Source: Adiantum capillus-veneris
Taxonomy: Eukaryota; Streptophyta; Polypodiopsida; Polypodiales; Pteridaceae
DNA length: 60,000 nt
NCBI GenBank assembly: GCA_014529385.2
Contig: CM043962.1
Coordinates: 84,223,621-84,283,620 of the forward strand
Direction: 5' to 3'
Part shown: positions 33,230-49,151 of the stretch, in pieces
Position numbering within the stretch: position 1 is the stretch's first letter
How the letters are laid out: each line of letters starts with the position of its first letter
Translations under genes and position numbers: made by a program
Notes under the pieces: generated by a model
Databases searched by the model: none
What the model saw: the letters and a program-made list of their open reading frames with translations, nothing else
Told to the model about the DNA's origin: nothing

Positions 33230-33270
33230 CGTATAATACGCTTAACGTTTAACAATGTAATGCAACTTAG
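33230..33270. repeat. hAT-like right terminal inverted repeat
   Basis: CGTATAATACG (33230-33240) and AATGCAAC (33259-33266), complements of the left end. Confidence 0.65.
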
Positions 33271-33278
33271 GTGTTCTG
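33271..33278. repeat. GTGTTCTG, right 8-bp target duplication
   Basis: Identical to 18621-18628. Confidence 0.75.
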
Positions 33279-33479
33279 TGTCAAGCAATTGGTCAGAGAC
33301 AATGTCCATAGGTCGATGAGAATGGTGTATATATAAGGAAATGATGATCCTGGGTAAGCATGGAATTGACTTGAGAAATAGTTTACTATACCTATCAAGA
33401 ATATCCAAATTGGTCGATGTCGAATTGAGAAATGATTGCGTTCGCTACTCCAATACATAGTTTCCTATTAGTGTGGACA

Positions 33480-35270
33480 TGAGAGATGAGAGGACCAAGT
33501 GGGATATCTAGATCCATTCTAATGGTACTGGGTTGAGAAACATCCTTCTTGATGTGAAGAGAGGAGATATCCCAATCAATGTGTACCTTAAACCCGCGAA
33601 ACCACTACATACCCAAAATAACATCATATCCACTTAATTTAGCAACCACAAATTGACGACAAAATCAAACTTGTTAACTGTCAAGTTCTATATTGTAACA
33701 TACAAGAGAGACAGAAGAATTCATGCCCTTTAAAAATTCACATCATCGGGTAGGTGGGAATAGGAGTAGACAAGAAATGGGCACATGTCATCATGGCCTC
33801 ACTAATGTGTATTGTGTGCTACCACAATCAAATAACACAAGGAATTCTTGACCTTTAATATATCCATACTATTTTATGAGTTCCTCGTCATCAAAAGTCC
33901 CCTCCTACTTAGCTTCTTGCTCTACCATGCTCATAGCATTCACTCGAGGGGAAGGTTCAGAAGTTGAAATAGTATTGGATTCAATTTTAGATTCTTTCTT
34001 TAAAAATCCTTTCTCATGTGACCTACTGTGTGACAACAAAAACACCTATGTTCTTTTGCATAGAATACTTGTTCTTCTTTACTTCATTGAACACCTACGA
34101 TTCCTTGAGAAACTTTCTCATCAAGTGTGAGTTTAGGTGTATCAAATTTTCCTTTACCCTTATCCTTTTCTTTATCACTCTTAGATTGAGATGTAGATGG
34201 AGAATTTGATTGAGATGAAGAATTTGGAGAGTTCTTTTTATTATTACCATTTCCATTAGAATTTTTATCCTTGTCTTTAGAGGAATCATGAGAGAAAGAG
34301 CTATCATTACCATTACCATAGACCGTCTTGAGCTTACCCTTGTTGTGCTTCATTTCTTGAAGTTGAGCCAAGCGTATCGCCTCTAGTAATGTCTTTGGAT
34401 CACCAACTTCCATATCAAACTTGATTGAGTGGTCCAATCCAAAGAGAAAGGCTTTCAACCTTTCCTCATCTGATGTCCTCAATTGTCTACCTAAATGGAC
34501 ACACGATCAGCATACGTCATCGAAAGTTTTCCTTTTTTAGACAAAGTCCGAAAATCCTCCTTCAATTGCTTTAGGTATTGTGGAAGCAAGAAGAGAATCT
34601 TTAGATCCTTCTCAAACTCCTCTCAACTAAGCTCAACAAGGGAAACAAGGACAGACTTAGCATGGGTTGCGTTCTGGGCGTCCTCCTTCTTCTCTATCCA
34701 CTCATCCTTCCAAGGGATGGCATCACCTGCTCTGAGATGCATGGAAGCCAAGAGAACTTTGTTATTATATGAAACTTTTTAACAACAACAAAATAAGATG
34801 TAAATCGATGTAACCAAGAATAGATGACAATCACATCATCTTATTACCATACTTACTGAACATAATCTTCTTGAGAATTGGTTCGTTGACGGTTCATGTA
34901 GCATTTGTTGCCTCCACAATGGTCTTGGTAAGCTTCTCATAATCTGGCTCTGAGGATGAGGAATAGGATCAAGCCACCAGAGATGTGATGAGATCACACA
35001 TGGCTGCTCTCTCAGGCGTATGAGCCTCGGCTTTTGCCACCAATCGACGTTCCTCTCACTTCGCTGCTTCGACATGCTCTTGTCGTCGTGCCTCATCTTG
35101 CCAAATCATCATTTGCATCATGGAATCCATGGGATTAGGTGGCATGGACGGAGAGGTAGTTGGAGGATCTAGTGGAGGATGGGGAGGGCTACTTGGAGGA
35201 TCCAAAGGAGGAACTTGCTCACCTTCTGAACTAGGAGAGGTCTCCATACCGCTTGGAGTCTTAACCATGC
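33480..35270 (-). pseudogene. Gypsy gag and protease remnant
   Basis: On the minus strand a Pro/Ser-rich Gag N-terminus starts at 35268 (MVKTPSGMETSPSSEGEQVP). The capsid-like part follows in fragments (EEFEKDLKILFLLPQYLKQL; then DEERLKAFLFGLDHSIKFDM, 34482 onward), and then a Ser/Asn/Lys-rich linker. Below 34080 a degenerate protease reads in several frames and ends with the Gypsy-type VILGM then WFRGFKVHIDWD (about 33620-33570). Many stops. It would have formed the particle and processed the polyprotein. The element is interrupted soon after by the hAT insertion at 33270. Confidence 0.75.
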
Positions 35271-35540
35271 AAGGATTTCAGCTCTTGTGCTCAAGGAAGG
35301 TCGCAGACTTATCTTTAGAATAGCTATCTATCCCCTTGTCGGCACACCCCGAATGTAACACCCGGTATACAATTGGTTGCTATTTTTCGACGCTCAAGGC
35401 GCACTGTCCCACACGCAATGATAGACCTGCTATTTCAAGACTAGAAGGAGTGTCCAAAAGAACTACAAAACAAAACCTCAAAACACATGAAAGAAAAACA
35501 ACTTTCTGGAAATTAGCAAAATGGTCCAAAATCTTCAAAG

Positions 35541-35552
35541 CTCTAATGCCAA
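35541..35552 (-). other. Gypsy primer-binding site
   Basis: CTCTAATGCCAA on the plus strand, corresponding to a diverged TGGCATTAGAG site (standard TGGTATCAGAG), adjoining the LTR start TGTGAG at 35553. Confidence 0.6.
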
Positions 35553-36732
35553 TGTGAGTGTGCAACAGAATTGAAATAATGACAAGATCTAAACTTTACA
35601 TTCCCACAAATATTTACTTCTTTCCTTAAATCTTTACTTCTTTCCTTGCATGATTGGGTAATATTTAGCACAAATGATGGTTCCTTTTATTTTCTTAAAG
35701 AGAGAGAGAGAGAAGGAGAACGACACCCTATGCAATCCCAACCAACCTTCTCAAAGGATCCTTACATCATTGTTGATGTGGTATTTGCTTTTGATTGCGT
35801 AAATGGAATGTACACACATGCAATACATCAAATGCAAACTCTACTGACTCGAATGTAAAATGTCTGCAACAACTCTTCAAAATGAAGCACCTTCGAAGCT
35901 GTTTTGATGCACCTTTGAATCTGTCTCAATGAGGGGTTGATGATGGCCACTAAGGGGTAGATCTAGGATGCATCTACGCTCCTGGTGTGAGAAGAATGAA
36001 GGGTTAAAGGCTGGCTGCAAAACAGAGTCGATCTGACATGCAAAGCAAATTGATAGCGATGGAGCAAATGATGGACAACTATGGGAGCACTCGATGTGGT
36101 GAGGAAATGGCCAAGAAGAAGTTCAATGGGTTGCCGAAGGACCGGGGTGCAACCAAGAGGTTAGCATTAGTATATCCACCGTCTTTCCGACGAGAAAAGA
36201 GACTAAAAATTGAAAACGCTGAGGAGATTTGCTGATCGGACGCTTGCTAGCGTGAAGGGCCAAAACGCAAAGGCTAACATTGCAAAACACTTGCTGATCT
36301 CTGGTGCTCATTAATTATGCTCTAAAATGCTAGGGTTTATGGTACCTTTATAAAGGATATTTTAAAGACAGGTCGGGAAAATTGTATCAGGTGAGGAAGA
36401 TTGTACAGATGCACACATCGGAGTTTTCAAATAATAACTCATTGTTTTGTGATCCATTTCATGAATGGACTAGATTGACACATTCCTCTAGCCTATACTT
36501 ACATGCACGTCGTATAGGTGTCCACGAAAGTGTAATAACATCTATCAAAGTGTAATAACTAAATCAAACACACCCCAAAAAAAAAAAAAATGCTTGTACA
36601 TACAAGAGGGTACCAAAACTAATGGATTGGATTGGTCCGGACATGTAGGTTCACAAAATTGCCGGGATCAATCCTCTAGACATCGATGAAGCATGTCCAC
36701 GTCGCACACAAAGCCAGGTGCAACACGTGACA
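35553..36732 (-). repeat. Gypsy 5' LTR, about 1180 bp
   Basis: From TGTGAGTG after the primer site to ACGTGACA. The right 411 bp match 17620-18067. A minus-strand TATAAAGG near 36347-36354 fits an LTR promoter driving transcription leftward into gag. A short GA run lies at 35700-35714. Confidence 0.7.
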
Positions 36733-39161
36733 TGTCGGCTTGGTGGTATAGGACGCCAACCCTTGCGTTGGACACTAGCCCGCTTGCTGCAAGCTCCTAG
36801 GCTAGGGGGTGAACTGCGTATCAGCTCTATGGCTGAGAGGTGAGTTTGATGTTCGTTGTCTTTGTGCGAGTATGGCTTGTGTCATGTCATGTCTGCAGGA
36901 TGGATATGGCGAGGGACGAACAAGATGTTTGAAATAGCTTGGGGTAATCTAGCTGATCGTACCATGTAGAACACTTGTGTCAAGAAAAACACACCATTAG
37001 CTGCCATATGCTCTCTCCAAACTTAACATGTTGGAAGCCCCCGACGTGAATTTTCATTGCAAGTAGCATTCTCAAAATATACATGGTATTATTTGCAAAA
37101 GCTGATGCAACAGACCAAGCCATGGAGCATGTCTTGATAAAGTGTGGAAAGCAGTGCAAAAATGGCTACTCTCCATTCAGATATAAACCTGTTACAGAGC
37201 TTGAGATGTAACCGGGACAGGTGGAAATCAAAGCAGCAGCAGCAATGCCTCTGCTCCTGAGTCCCACATCTCTTTTCCAAACAAGTAAGCGACCAATGCG
37301 GTATTTGAGACAAGGGGCCAATTGATACACATACATCCTGAATGTGCACAGCAAAGCTGAGTAATCTGAGTGTCCAACCCATTAAAGCAGCTGTTACCTG
37401 AGTAAAGAGTCCGTGCAATGATGCGACCAAGTGGATACCAATTCTCATATTCAAAACCAATTCCAGAACTCATATGACCCTTTCTGAGTGAGATACAAGG
37501 GCGTTTGATAGTTGAAAAAAGGATCAAACTTATGTATCATAGTCTTAAGTGCAGCTCACTGAAGAGGCCAGTGGCCAATGCATGCAGACAAGCAGAGAGG
37601 ATAACATGAGGAAACTGACTCTGGGCAGCATTGCTTACTGCTTTGTTTTGATCCTGAAAGATCCGAGAGATGTGGCCAGTAATTTCTGCTTCAAAAAGTA
37701 AAGAAGCACATCAAGACCTTTTCGTGGTTTGGTCATGACACCACACTTAGAATACATATTAATCACCGCTCCACCGCGCACACCTTCAGGGTGCAAGCTC
37801 AGAAGATCGCATTATGGAAAGTCCTTTCATTCACATTTGATGAGAACAGCCTCGAGTTTCTCTGCACCAAAGGCAGATTGGGCATATCATCATTCCACGC
37901 ACTCCAAGATCGAAGCACGTTTGTGTGCAAATGGGGAGCATGCTGCTTACCTTTTGTAATCATACTTGACTAAAAGTTATGGTAGAGACTGTAGGTGCCA
38001 GGCATCTTCGATCTGCTGGGAGGTGAGTTGAGCAACAGTTAAGGAGTGTATTATACATTCTTCCCATGCCATGGCTAACACAAGGGTCGAGCATGAGTCA
38101 CAAATAGACTAGGGATCAGTAAGAAACCCAAAAGTTTTCCATAAGTCTACTCAGCATTGATTACACACGGTCACTGAGGATACCTGGCTGAAAACCTTCT
38201 AAGAAAATCATAATTTTCACATACCACATTTGATCAAATGCTATGCGATGTTCCTTGTTACGTGAGTAATCTTAAAGACTACATTGTCCCTTGCTGCATG
38301 AATAACCTTCAAAGACTCTCCGAGCCATAAGCAAGGACTGCCATAAGTTGAATTGATTGCACTAACATACTTGGTCGAAGGCATTGATAAAGGCATCCAC
38401 CTTACAAATTGTCATAATCCTGGAGTAGGACCCCAACTCAATAATTAAGATGGAAGAAAAAGCAGCTGATATGCAAAGCGGCAAATCTAGGCGAATCTAC
38501 TCAAAAGCTTCGTTCACTGCGACATTTCAAGTACTAAGAAGCTCCTTGAATGTGGCCACTTGGCCTTTTGGCTGTACATTATTTCTCAAGGAATCCCTGG
38601 ATCCATAGTTGCAGTGAAAATGTATTTGCCTACTTTAAGGTTTCAATAATGGCAGAGACCTTGGTTTTGAATACTCTTAATAATACTTTTAGGTTTCAAA
38701 ATTTGCACAGAGAATTTGGCATTGCATGGGGAAGTCAATTACATCAACATTTCCGGGCTGTCTTTAAATAAAGCATCTATCAAAGACCACCATTAAACTC
38801 AGGTATCCGATATAATGATGACTGTGTCAGATGACCAGTTCAGTGACACTACCTAATTCTGTGAGTCTTGTGTTGTGTGTGTCCACACGCACCAACGCGG
38901 GGCCGGGGGGGGGGGGGGGGGGGGGGGGGGGGAGAGAGAGAGAGGGAGAGAGAGAGAGACTAAAGTAATGACAAGTTGGGAAATGCACATAAAATACAGA
39001 GCCTTGCCCTTCAAGATATCTCTCTGATTTCGTCAAGTCTAGAAAATGCCGGCTGCGGAAGGTCCTCAGTACAGAAATGCTCTTAGACTGCATAGACTTG
39101 AATTCTACACTGGCTACAGACGTGACTAAAATCTAAGCTGATCATAGAAAACATGTATAGG
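36733..39161. other. Unassigned region between Gypsy and POR
   Basis: No gene could be named. The minus strand at about 37530-37230 reads like a real exon (SGIGFEYENWYPLGRIIA, then a Cys-rich stretch), and one at about 37960-37800 has MPNLPLVQRNSRLFSSNVNE. They may be exons of an undetermined gene. The last part before 39162 probably includes the POR 3' UTR. Confidence 0.3.
38905..38960. repeat. Poly-G run followed by GA microsatellite
   Basis: 28 consecutive G (38905-38932), then GA-rich sequence to 38960, about 200 bp beyond the POR stop codon. Confidence 0.9.
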
Positions 39162-43081
<3,920 letters not shown>

Positions 43082-43702
43082 GGCTCGAGCAGATGAGGAG
43101 GCCGATGAAAGGCAAGACACACTCACAACAGGCACGGGCAATGCTAGCCAAGCCCCGCTAGAACCCCTCAAATCCGGAAATATCTGGAGCACAGACTAGC
43201 CCAAGCTCTTATTCAATTGCTCGAAAAATATTGGGCTGAAGCTGGCCTGTAGGTGTATGCTTGGATAAGATAAAGCTTGCCCATGTGTGAAATTGCCCAT
43301 GTGACCTCCTCCAATCACATTTTCTTCCAAAAGATTTCTCCAAACAGCTTTCTTCCCAATCGGATCCACATTAATGACTGACCACAATCATTCCCGTTCT
43401 CACCCAACACACATTCTTCTATAACCACCAATGTAAACGAAAGAAAAAGTGGAAATTCTCAATTTCACGAAGTATTTGTCAGTTGGTCTTTGCAATAAAA
43501 TGCGTGAAAACATGTTGATTTTCTTCCAACAAGTTTGATGGCACTGCTTGCTTGCAGGGAGTGATATAGGCGTGGTGCCCATCAAATCTTGCACACGTTT
43601 TTAAGGCTTTTAGAAGCTATTTTAAGATGTGCATTCCTAATTTTAGCGATGCTTGTAATAAAAGTAGCGCTAGCATAAATAAAGCTTTGTGATAGCAGTT
43701 GC

Positions 43703-43703
<1 letters not shown>

Positions 43704-43756
<53 letters not shown>
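43704..43756. repeat. CT then CA microsatellite upstream of POR
   Basis: TC repeats at 43704-43737 followed directly by CA repeats to 43756. Confidence 0.95.
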
Positions 43757-43845
43757 GCAAGTAGTGCCATTGTCGGCATGGTAGTGATGGCCCTTGTTGT
43801 AGTATAAAGGAGCCAATTTACATCCGTTTTTTATAAAGCTACTCA

Positions 43846-43850
43846 TTTTT
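43846..43850. repeat. TTTTT, left target duplication of Copia-3
   Basis: Matches 49344-49348 at the other LTR. A low-complexity word, but of the correct 5-bp length and position. Confidence 0.6.
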
Positions 43851-44042
43851 TGAAGGAGTACGAGCGGAAGTGTGACGCGAGAGAGAGTGCGAGAAGAAGA
43901 GCACGACGTTATGGTGAACTCGCTCTACTGTAATGTGTAGAGCATAGTGAGTTCTTATTAGGTTTTTACAAAAGAATATGTGTACATACCTGGCGGCCCG
44001 CCCACTCACCTAGGCGACCACATTGGGCTTTATACCCCAACA
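43851..44042 (-). repeat. Copia-3 3' LTR
   Basis: 192 bp, TGAAGGAGTACGAGC to ATACCCCAACA. Confidence 0.92.
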
Positions 44043-44053
44043 ACCTCCCACTT
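44043..44053 (-). other. Copia-3 polypurine tract
   Basis: AAGTGGGAGGT on the element strand, identical to the Copia-1 tract. Confidence 0.85.
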
Positions 44054-44149
44054 AAAGTCCAATGTGGTACTTTACGTGTGAGAGAAGCTACTATACAAGC
44101 TAATATACAAGAGATGTAGAGAAGTGATGTACTACCCTACACCTAACTG

Positions 44150-45316
44150 CTTGCGAAAATGCGCAAAGCTCTCTGAGGGAAGTCCTTTTGTAAGTAGATC
44201 GGTAGGATTTTCTGTGGTGTGAACTTTGACAAGCTAAAGTTGCTTATCCTCGAGCATTTCCCTGATGAAATGATACTTCACATCCACATGCTTTGTCTTT
44301 GAGTGATAAACTGGATTGCGAGCCAATTGTATAGCACTTTGACTATCACAATATAACATAGGCATCTCTTCTTTGATTCCCAAATCTATTACTAGTCGAT
44401 TAAGCCAAATTCATTCTTTCGATGCCTCTGATGCTGCAACATATTCAGCCTCTGTAGTAGACTGAGTAACACAATCTTGTAATCTAGAACGCCATGATAC
44501 TGCTCCACCAGCCAATGTAAAGACATACCCTGACGTAGACCTTCGGTTGTCTAAGTCACCTACATAATCTGAGTCTGTAAAATCCTTTACACTTAGCTCC
44601 CGACTCCCATAGCATATACGCATACTCTTTGTAGCTTTCAGGTATCTCAATATTCCTTTCACTGCCTCCCAATGTTTCTTGCCTGGGTTTGACATGTATC
44701 GACTTACTACTCCCACTGCAAATGCAATGTCTGGGCGAGTAGCAATCATTGCATACATTAAACTACCCACTACAGACGCATATGGAATCTTATCCATTTC
44801 AGCTTGTTCTTCCTCATACATAGGACAGTCTTGTTTGCTAAGTTTCACATATGGTGGCAATGGAACACTCAATGCCTTTCCCTTCTCCATATTGAAACGT
44901 TGCAAAACCTTGTCAATATACTTTGTTTGAGATAACCAAATCAACTTCTTTAATCTGTCTCTCTTAATGTGCATACCAAGTATATGACTTGCCTCACCCA
45001 TGTCTTTCATGTCAAACGATTTTGCCATCTTTGACTTCAAAGCTGAAATTTCTTGCAAGTGCTTGCCAACAATCAACATGTCATCCACATACAAAATAAG
45101 GATCAGCCAACTGCCATCCTTAGCCTTCTTTGTATATAGACAGTGATCGAACTCACTATGTTTGTAGCCTTGAGAAAGCATAAACTTGTGGAACTTATGG
45201 TACCATGCCCTCGGTGATTGTTTTAAGCCATAAAGACTCTTTAACAACTGGCATACCAAATCTTCCTTGCCTTTCTCAACAAACCCTTCTCGGCTGCTGC
45301 ATGTAAATTTCCACAT
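44150..45316 (-). pseudogene. Copia-3 reverse transcriptase (2nd half) and RNase H
   Basis: A frame from about 45316 to 44411 encodes LYGLKQSPRAWYHKFHKFML, the catalytic ILYVDDMLIVG, FDMKDMGEASHILGMHIKRD and the RNase H part (SLMYAMIATRPDIA, DSDYVGDLDNRRSTSGYVFT, STTEAEYVAASEASKE). A TGA near 44409 is followed by the rest of RNase H (CDSQSAIQLARNPVYHSKTK) to about 44150. It is one frame off from the upstream part that ends at 45276. Confidence 0.9.
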
Positions 45317-47618
45317 CTAAATCACCATGCAAGAATGTTTTCTTGACATCCATTTGGTGCAACACCAAATCTAATATGGCAACCAATGCAAGAAAGCATC
45401 TCACTGTAGTCATCTTGACCACCAGAGAGAAGACTTCATCAAATTCAATTCCTTGTTCTTGCTTAAAGCCCTTGGCAACAAGCCTTGCTTTGTACTTTGG
45501 CTGACTATCATGAGCGGTGATCTTATACCTGTAAACCCATTTACAAGGTAGAGCCTTTTTGCCCTGTGGTAATTTAACTAGCTTCCATGTCTGGTTTTTA
45601 TGCAGAGCTGTCATCTCTGAGTGCATGGCCAATTGCCAATTCCCGGAGTCCTTCATTTGCACTGCTTCCTTGTAACATGAAGGCTCATTGCAATCAGTCA
45701 ACATGACATAGTTCATAGATGGAACAAACCTATCAGGAGGCCGCGTGATATGTCCAGATCTACGCACAATAGGTGGCTCAGGCTCAACCACAACCTGTGG
45801 TTCCAATCTATCCTGTCCTTGCTCCTCTTGAGCCCTGACATTTTGTATTGCACGTGCAGGTCCATCTTCTTGGAAGACAACTCTTCTAATCTCCTCAACC
45901 CTCTCTGGTTTAGAATGATATTTGGATTCATTAAAGTGAACATCATTGCTGCGGACAACCTTTCTGGATTCGGGATCCCAAAGTCTATACCCCATCTCAT
46001 CAGAATTACCATAGCCTAGAAAGATGCACTTTCTACTCTTTGGCTCAAGTTTGTTCCTAAATTCCTTTGGAACGTGAGTATATGCCTCACAGCCAAAGAC
46101 TCTGAGATGCTTGTATGAGGGCATTTTGCCTGACCATACCATCTCTGGCACTGAATCCTTCTGCAAAACCTTGCTAGGAGATCTATTTACAAGATGAACA
46201 GTTGTTGATACAGCTTCAGCCCAAAACCCATTTGGCAGTTGTGCATTAGACAACATACTTCTGACCTTCTCTTGTATGGTCCTATTCATCCTCTCAGCAA
46301 CACCATTTTGAGGAGGATTGTAAGGAGCAGTAAGTTCACGTTTTATACCTTTTGACTCACAAAAGTCCTAAAAGGCCTTTGAAACATACTCTCCACCATT
46401 GTCAGTGCGTAAGAATTTAAGCTTCTTGCCACTCTGATTCTCCACAAGTATCACAAACATTTTGAAAACACTAAACGCTTCATCCTTGTGCTTGAGAAAG
46501 TAAACCCATACTTTCCTCGAGTAATCATCTATATATGTCATAAAGTAAGAAGCTCCCCCTAGAGATAGGTTAGGCATAGGTCCACACAAATCACTATGAA
46601 CAAGTGCCAAATGTGTATCTCTTCTACTGCTTCTATGCTTATGTGGCTGCTGTGTTTGCTTACCATACAGACAATGTTCACAGAATTCAAAATCATTAAA
46701 TGAAAATCCAGGCAAATAACCAGAACGAGACAAGATTTCCATTCCCTGCTCGGACATATGTCCTAACCGGCTATGCCACAAAGAAACGTTCGACTGCTCG
46801 GTTATATTGATTACATTTTTAGAGACATTTGATACATAAATCATGTAAAGTCCTCCAGACTTTACTCCATGTGCTATTGTCATAGAACCCTTGGATATCT
46901 TCCACATGTTCTGTCCAAAAGTGGTGACGTAGCCAGCATCATCAATTAAACCTGTGCTGATCAAGCTCTTTGTAACTGCGGGAACATGTCTCACATTCTT
47001 CAGCGTGAAAGAAGAGCCATTCTGAAACTTCAATTGAACATCTCCAACACCTAAGATCTCACATGTCTGCCCATTGCCTAGCCGAACATGATCTTTAGTG
47101 GTCACATAAGAGGTAAACCACTCCTTGTTTGGAGACACATGAAGTGATTCCCCTGAGTCTATAATCCAGTCACTCAGTGCATTTCCATCAGATGCTGTAA
47201 GAAGAGCTGAGTGCATTGTATTCTTCAAGAAGTAGATGTCTCCTAACACTAGACTGTCATCCTCTACAACAGTGTTTGTCACATTTATTTCTTGAATCTT
47301 CACTGAGGACTTGTTCTTCTCACCATGGTCTTCAGCTTTCTCTTTGACTTTTGCTGCTTTCCATTCTCTGCAGTCTCTTTTCATGTGATCCTTCTTGCCA
47401 CAATGGTAGCATTCTATGTCACTCTTGCCTTTAGCACTGCGGGACTTGCTACGAGACTGATTCCTCTTTCCACCTTTGTACTTTTCTTTGGTCCTTCCCC
47501 TGACAACTAAGGTTGTTCCTTTGCCTTTGTCCATTGTCTTTCTATTGGTTTCTTCAGTAAGCAGACTTCCTTCTACACCTGCTATGTTCAAACCATCTGG
47601 AGGTGCAGAATTACTCAA
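45276..47618 (-). pseudogene. Copia-3 zinc knuckle, protease, integrase and RT start
   Basis: Two open pieces in one frame, 47618-46368 and 46289-45276, split by a stop at about 46366-46368. In order: zinc knuckle CYHCGKKDHMKRDC, protease site WIIDSGESLHVSP (the usual DSGAS is DSGES), pre-integrase finger (LWHSRLGHMS, CEHCLYGK), and integrase core with HSDLCGPM, LRTDNGGEYVSKAF and GVAERMNRTIQEK. The start of RT follows (CKWVYRYKITAH, VAKGFKQEQGIEFDEVFS, MDVKKTFLHGDLD). The lesion list suggests moderate age. Confidence 0.9.
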
Positions 47619-48113
47619 AGTTGTGCGAAAAGTGTCCTAACTTTCCGGCAATGTGATCAACAGGAACATAGCTCTAACAGGTTCATCAAACTTGACACCT
47701 TGAGCTGACAATTGACTGTAGATTGTGTTGAATTCATTTAGATGATTGGACATAGGTGTCCCTTCTTTCATCTTCAAATCAACAAGCTTCTTAAGTCAGT
47801 ATACCTGTGAAGTTGCACTCTGCTTCTCATAAAGATCACTCAGCTTTAACCATGCTTGATAAACCGACATCTCGTCTGCTACATTGAAGTAAACGCTTTC
47901 TGCCAAAGTCATCATAATGGTAGAAAGTGCCAATTCATCCATTTCGCTCCATTCATCTTCGTCCATATCTTCTGGTTTTATCCCCTTGAGCTTTATAGGT
48001 TTTATCTGCTTCTTTTGTACCAACACGTGCCAAATCTGCTTCTTCCACAATGGGAAATTGGTTCCATCCAGCTTCTTGATATTGTAAAGAGCAGTGTCCT
48101 GTGATCCAGCCAT
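47619..48113 (-). pseudogene. Copia-3 gag N-terminal part
   Basis: Starts at 48113 with MAGSQDTALYNIKKLDGTNF then PLWKKQIWHVLVQKK, the Copia gag core (ALSTIMMTLAESVYFNVAD). A stop after ATSQVY (about 47795) and another in LPES-stop-DTF (about 47638) interrupt the same frame that continues into the zinc-knuckle part. Confidence 0.9.
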
Positions 48114-49137
48114 AGCTACGCTTCACAGTAGTTTACTTTCTTGGGAAAAAGAAAGCTTCAGATTCTGCATAAATTTCGACAGAGTCTCCTTTGTAAAATG
48201 GCTCTGGTGTACTCAAAAAACAGACCAAAAAACAGCTCAAAAAACCACTGTCTCTCTAACACTGTAAGCTGTGGGTAAACCTGTCCTACACCTGTACTGT
48301 CTCTCACTGTCCTGTCACTGTCTTGTAAGCATAGACTGCGACAATGCCTCAACGGCAGTAAAGCAAAGATGCAATCCCAAGTGTCTAACTCACAGTCAAT
48401 ACATCCTAGCTGCCTATCTAAGGGTGCTCGAGGGATCGCTCCAAGACCTGTATCACCGAAAGGATCTCAACATTCGAGAATCCCCCAGCTCAATAAAACC
48501 TCACTTGACCCTCAACAAAGGCTGCAGTAAATCTGACAGTACATAGACTTCCCACAAAGTCATATATCCACAAATTTCCCACTATATGCTGTAACCGCTG
48601 CGGCGGTTGTTTGGTGCGTGACTCACAGCCAGCAAACCCTCAACAGACATACATAATCCCTGACAATACATCCCATGTGGAAGTACCTGCAATGTCAGGA
48701 TGAAATCTGGAATATCAAGCAGCAAACACAAGCTACCTGATGAACTAGTGAATGTCGCCTACAGTCAGTGTGTAGATGCGCCCGTGTCGTATGTGACACG
48801 CCTCCAAGAAGTGTGAGCCATCCTTCGATGTATAGACAGCCACAAATCAACACTCTGGGAGTGCCGATATCCTCAGCACCTGCAGTCGTAGGCCGAAACC
48901 CCAAATTTGCAGAGTCGGATCTGCACCCGTTGAGACCACGTAGTCGAAAATGGCCTGCGCAGAACTTTGTCAAAGTCGAACGGTAGCCGAGATGACCTCA
49001 GAATGAAATTCTGAGAACACCAAGCCCTTTGGGCCTTCCCACAAGATTTGGGGCAGTGTCTTTGCCTGTCGAATCTCACTCCAATCTGAGCAGGTGACTC
49101 TGGCTACCTGCAAATGCTGCCCCGAGCCTCGATCTGA
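48114..49137 (-). other. Copia-3 5' leader
   Basis: Untranslated. It shares a block with Copia-1 (48443-48478 against 5105-5137). No protein-coding signal. Confidence 0.6.
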
Positions 49138-49149
49138 GCTCTGATACCA
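49138..49149 (-). other. Copia-3 primer-binding site (tRNA-Met)
   Basis: GCTCTGATACCA on the plus strand, an exact TGGTATCAGAGC on the element strand, two bases from the LTR. Confidence 0.9.
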
Positions 49150-49151
49150 GT

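Larger units (their letters stand above)
18629..33270 (-). mobile_element. 14.6-kb hAT-like DNA transposon with kinase-like cargo
   Basis: Boundaries rest on four agreeing signals: an exact 8-bp flanking duplication (GTGTTCTG); imperfect terminal inverted repeats (ATGGGTTGCATT left against CTAAGTTGCATT right, 9 of 12); an inner inverted CGTATTATACG 30-38 bp inside each end (18667-18677 and 33230-33240); and inverted subterminal repeat arrays. Inside, on the minus strand, is a hAT transposase pseudogene (29416-31330). On the plus strand there is a protein-kinase pseudogene interrupted by later LTR elements (21303-28875). Without those later insertions the element would be about 7 kb. It sits in the Gypsy interior. 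Confidence 0.75.
17620..36732 (-). mobile_element. Gypsy (chromovirus-like) LTR retrotransposon, interrupted by a hAT element
   Basis: Left end: a truncated 3' LTR (17620-18067) with a PPT beside it, then a chromodomain-like pol tail. Right end: gag/protease remnant, primer site and a 5' LTR of about 1180 bp. The 17.5 kb between the LTRs includes the 14.6-kb hAT-like insertion (18629-33270), so only about 2.8 kb of Gypsy interior survives. Most of RT, RNase H and integrase is absent and must have been deleted before or after the insertion. The LTR copies are clearly diverged, so the element is old. Confidence 0.75.
43082..43850 (-). promoter_or_regulatory. POR upstream region
   Basis: About 770 bp separate the POR start codon from the Copia-3 LTR. 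A GATAAGATAAAG word at 43264-43275 resembles light-response GATA/I-box sites. A CT run then a CA run lie at 43704-43756. No clear TATA box was found at the expected place. The block 43431-43545 recurs at 50327-50440. Confidence 0.35.

Noticed and set aside
38827-39093. Pro-rich minus-strand frame near the poly-G run
   Set aside because: It is produced by the homopolymer and GA repeats beside POR.
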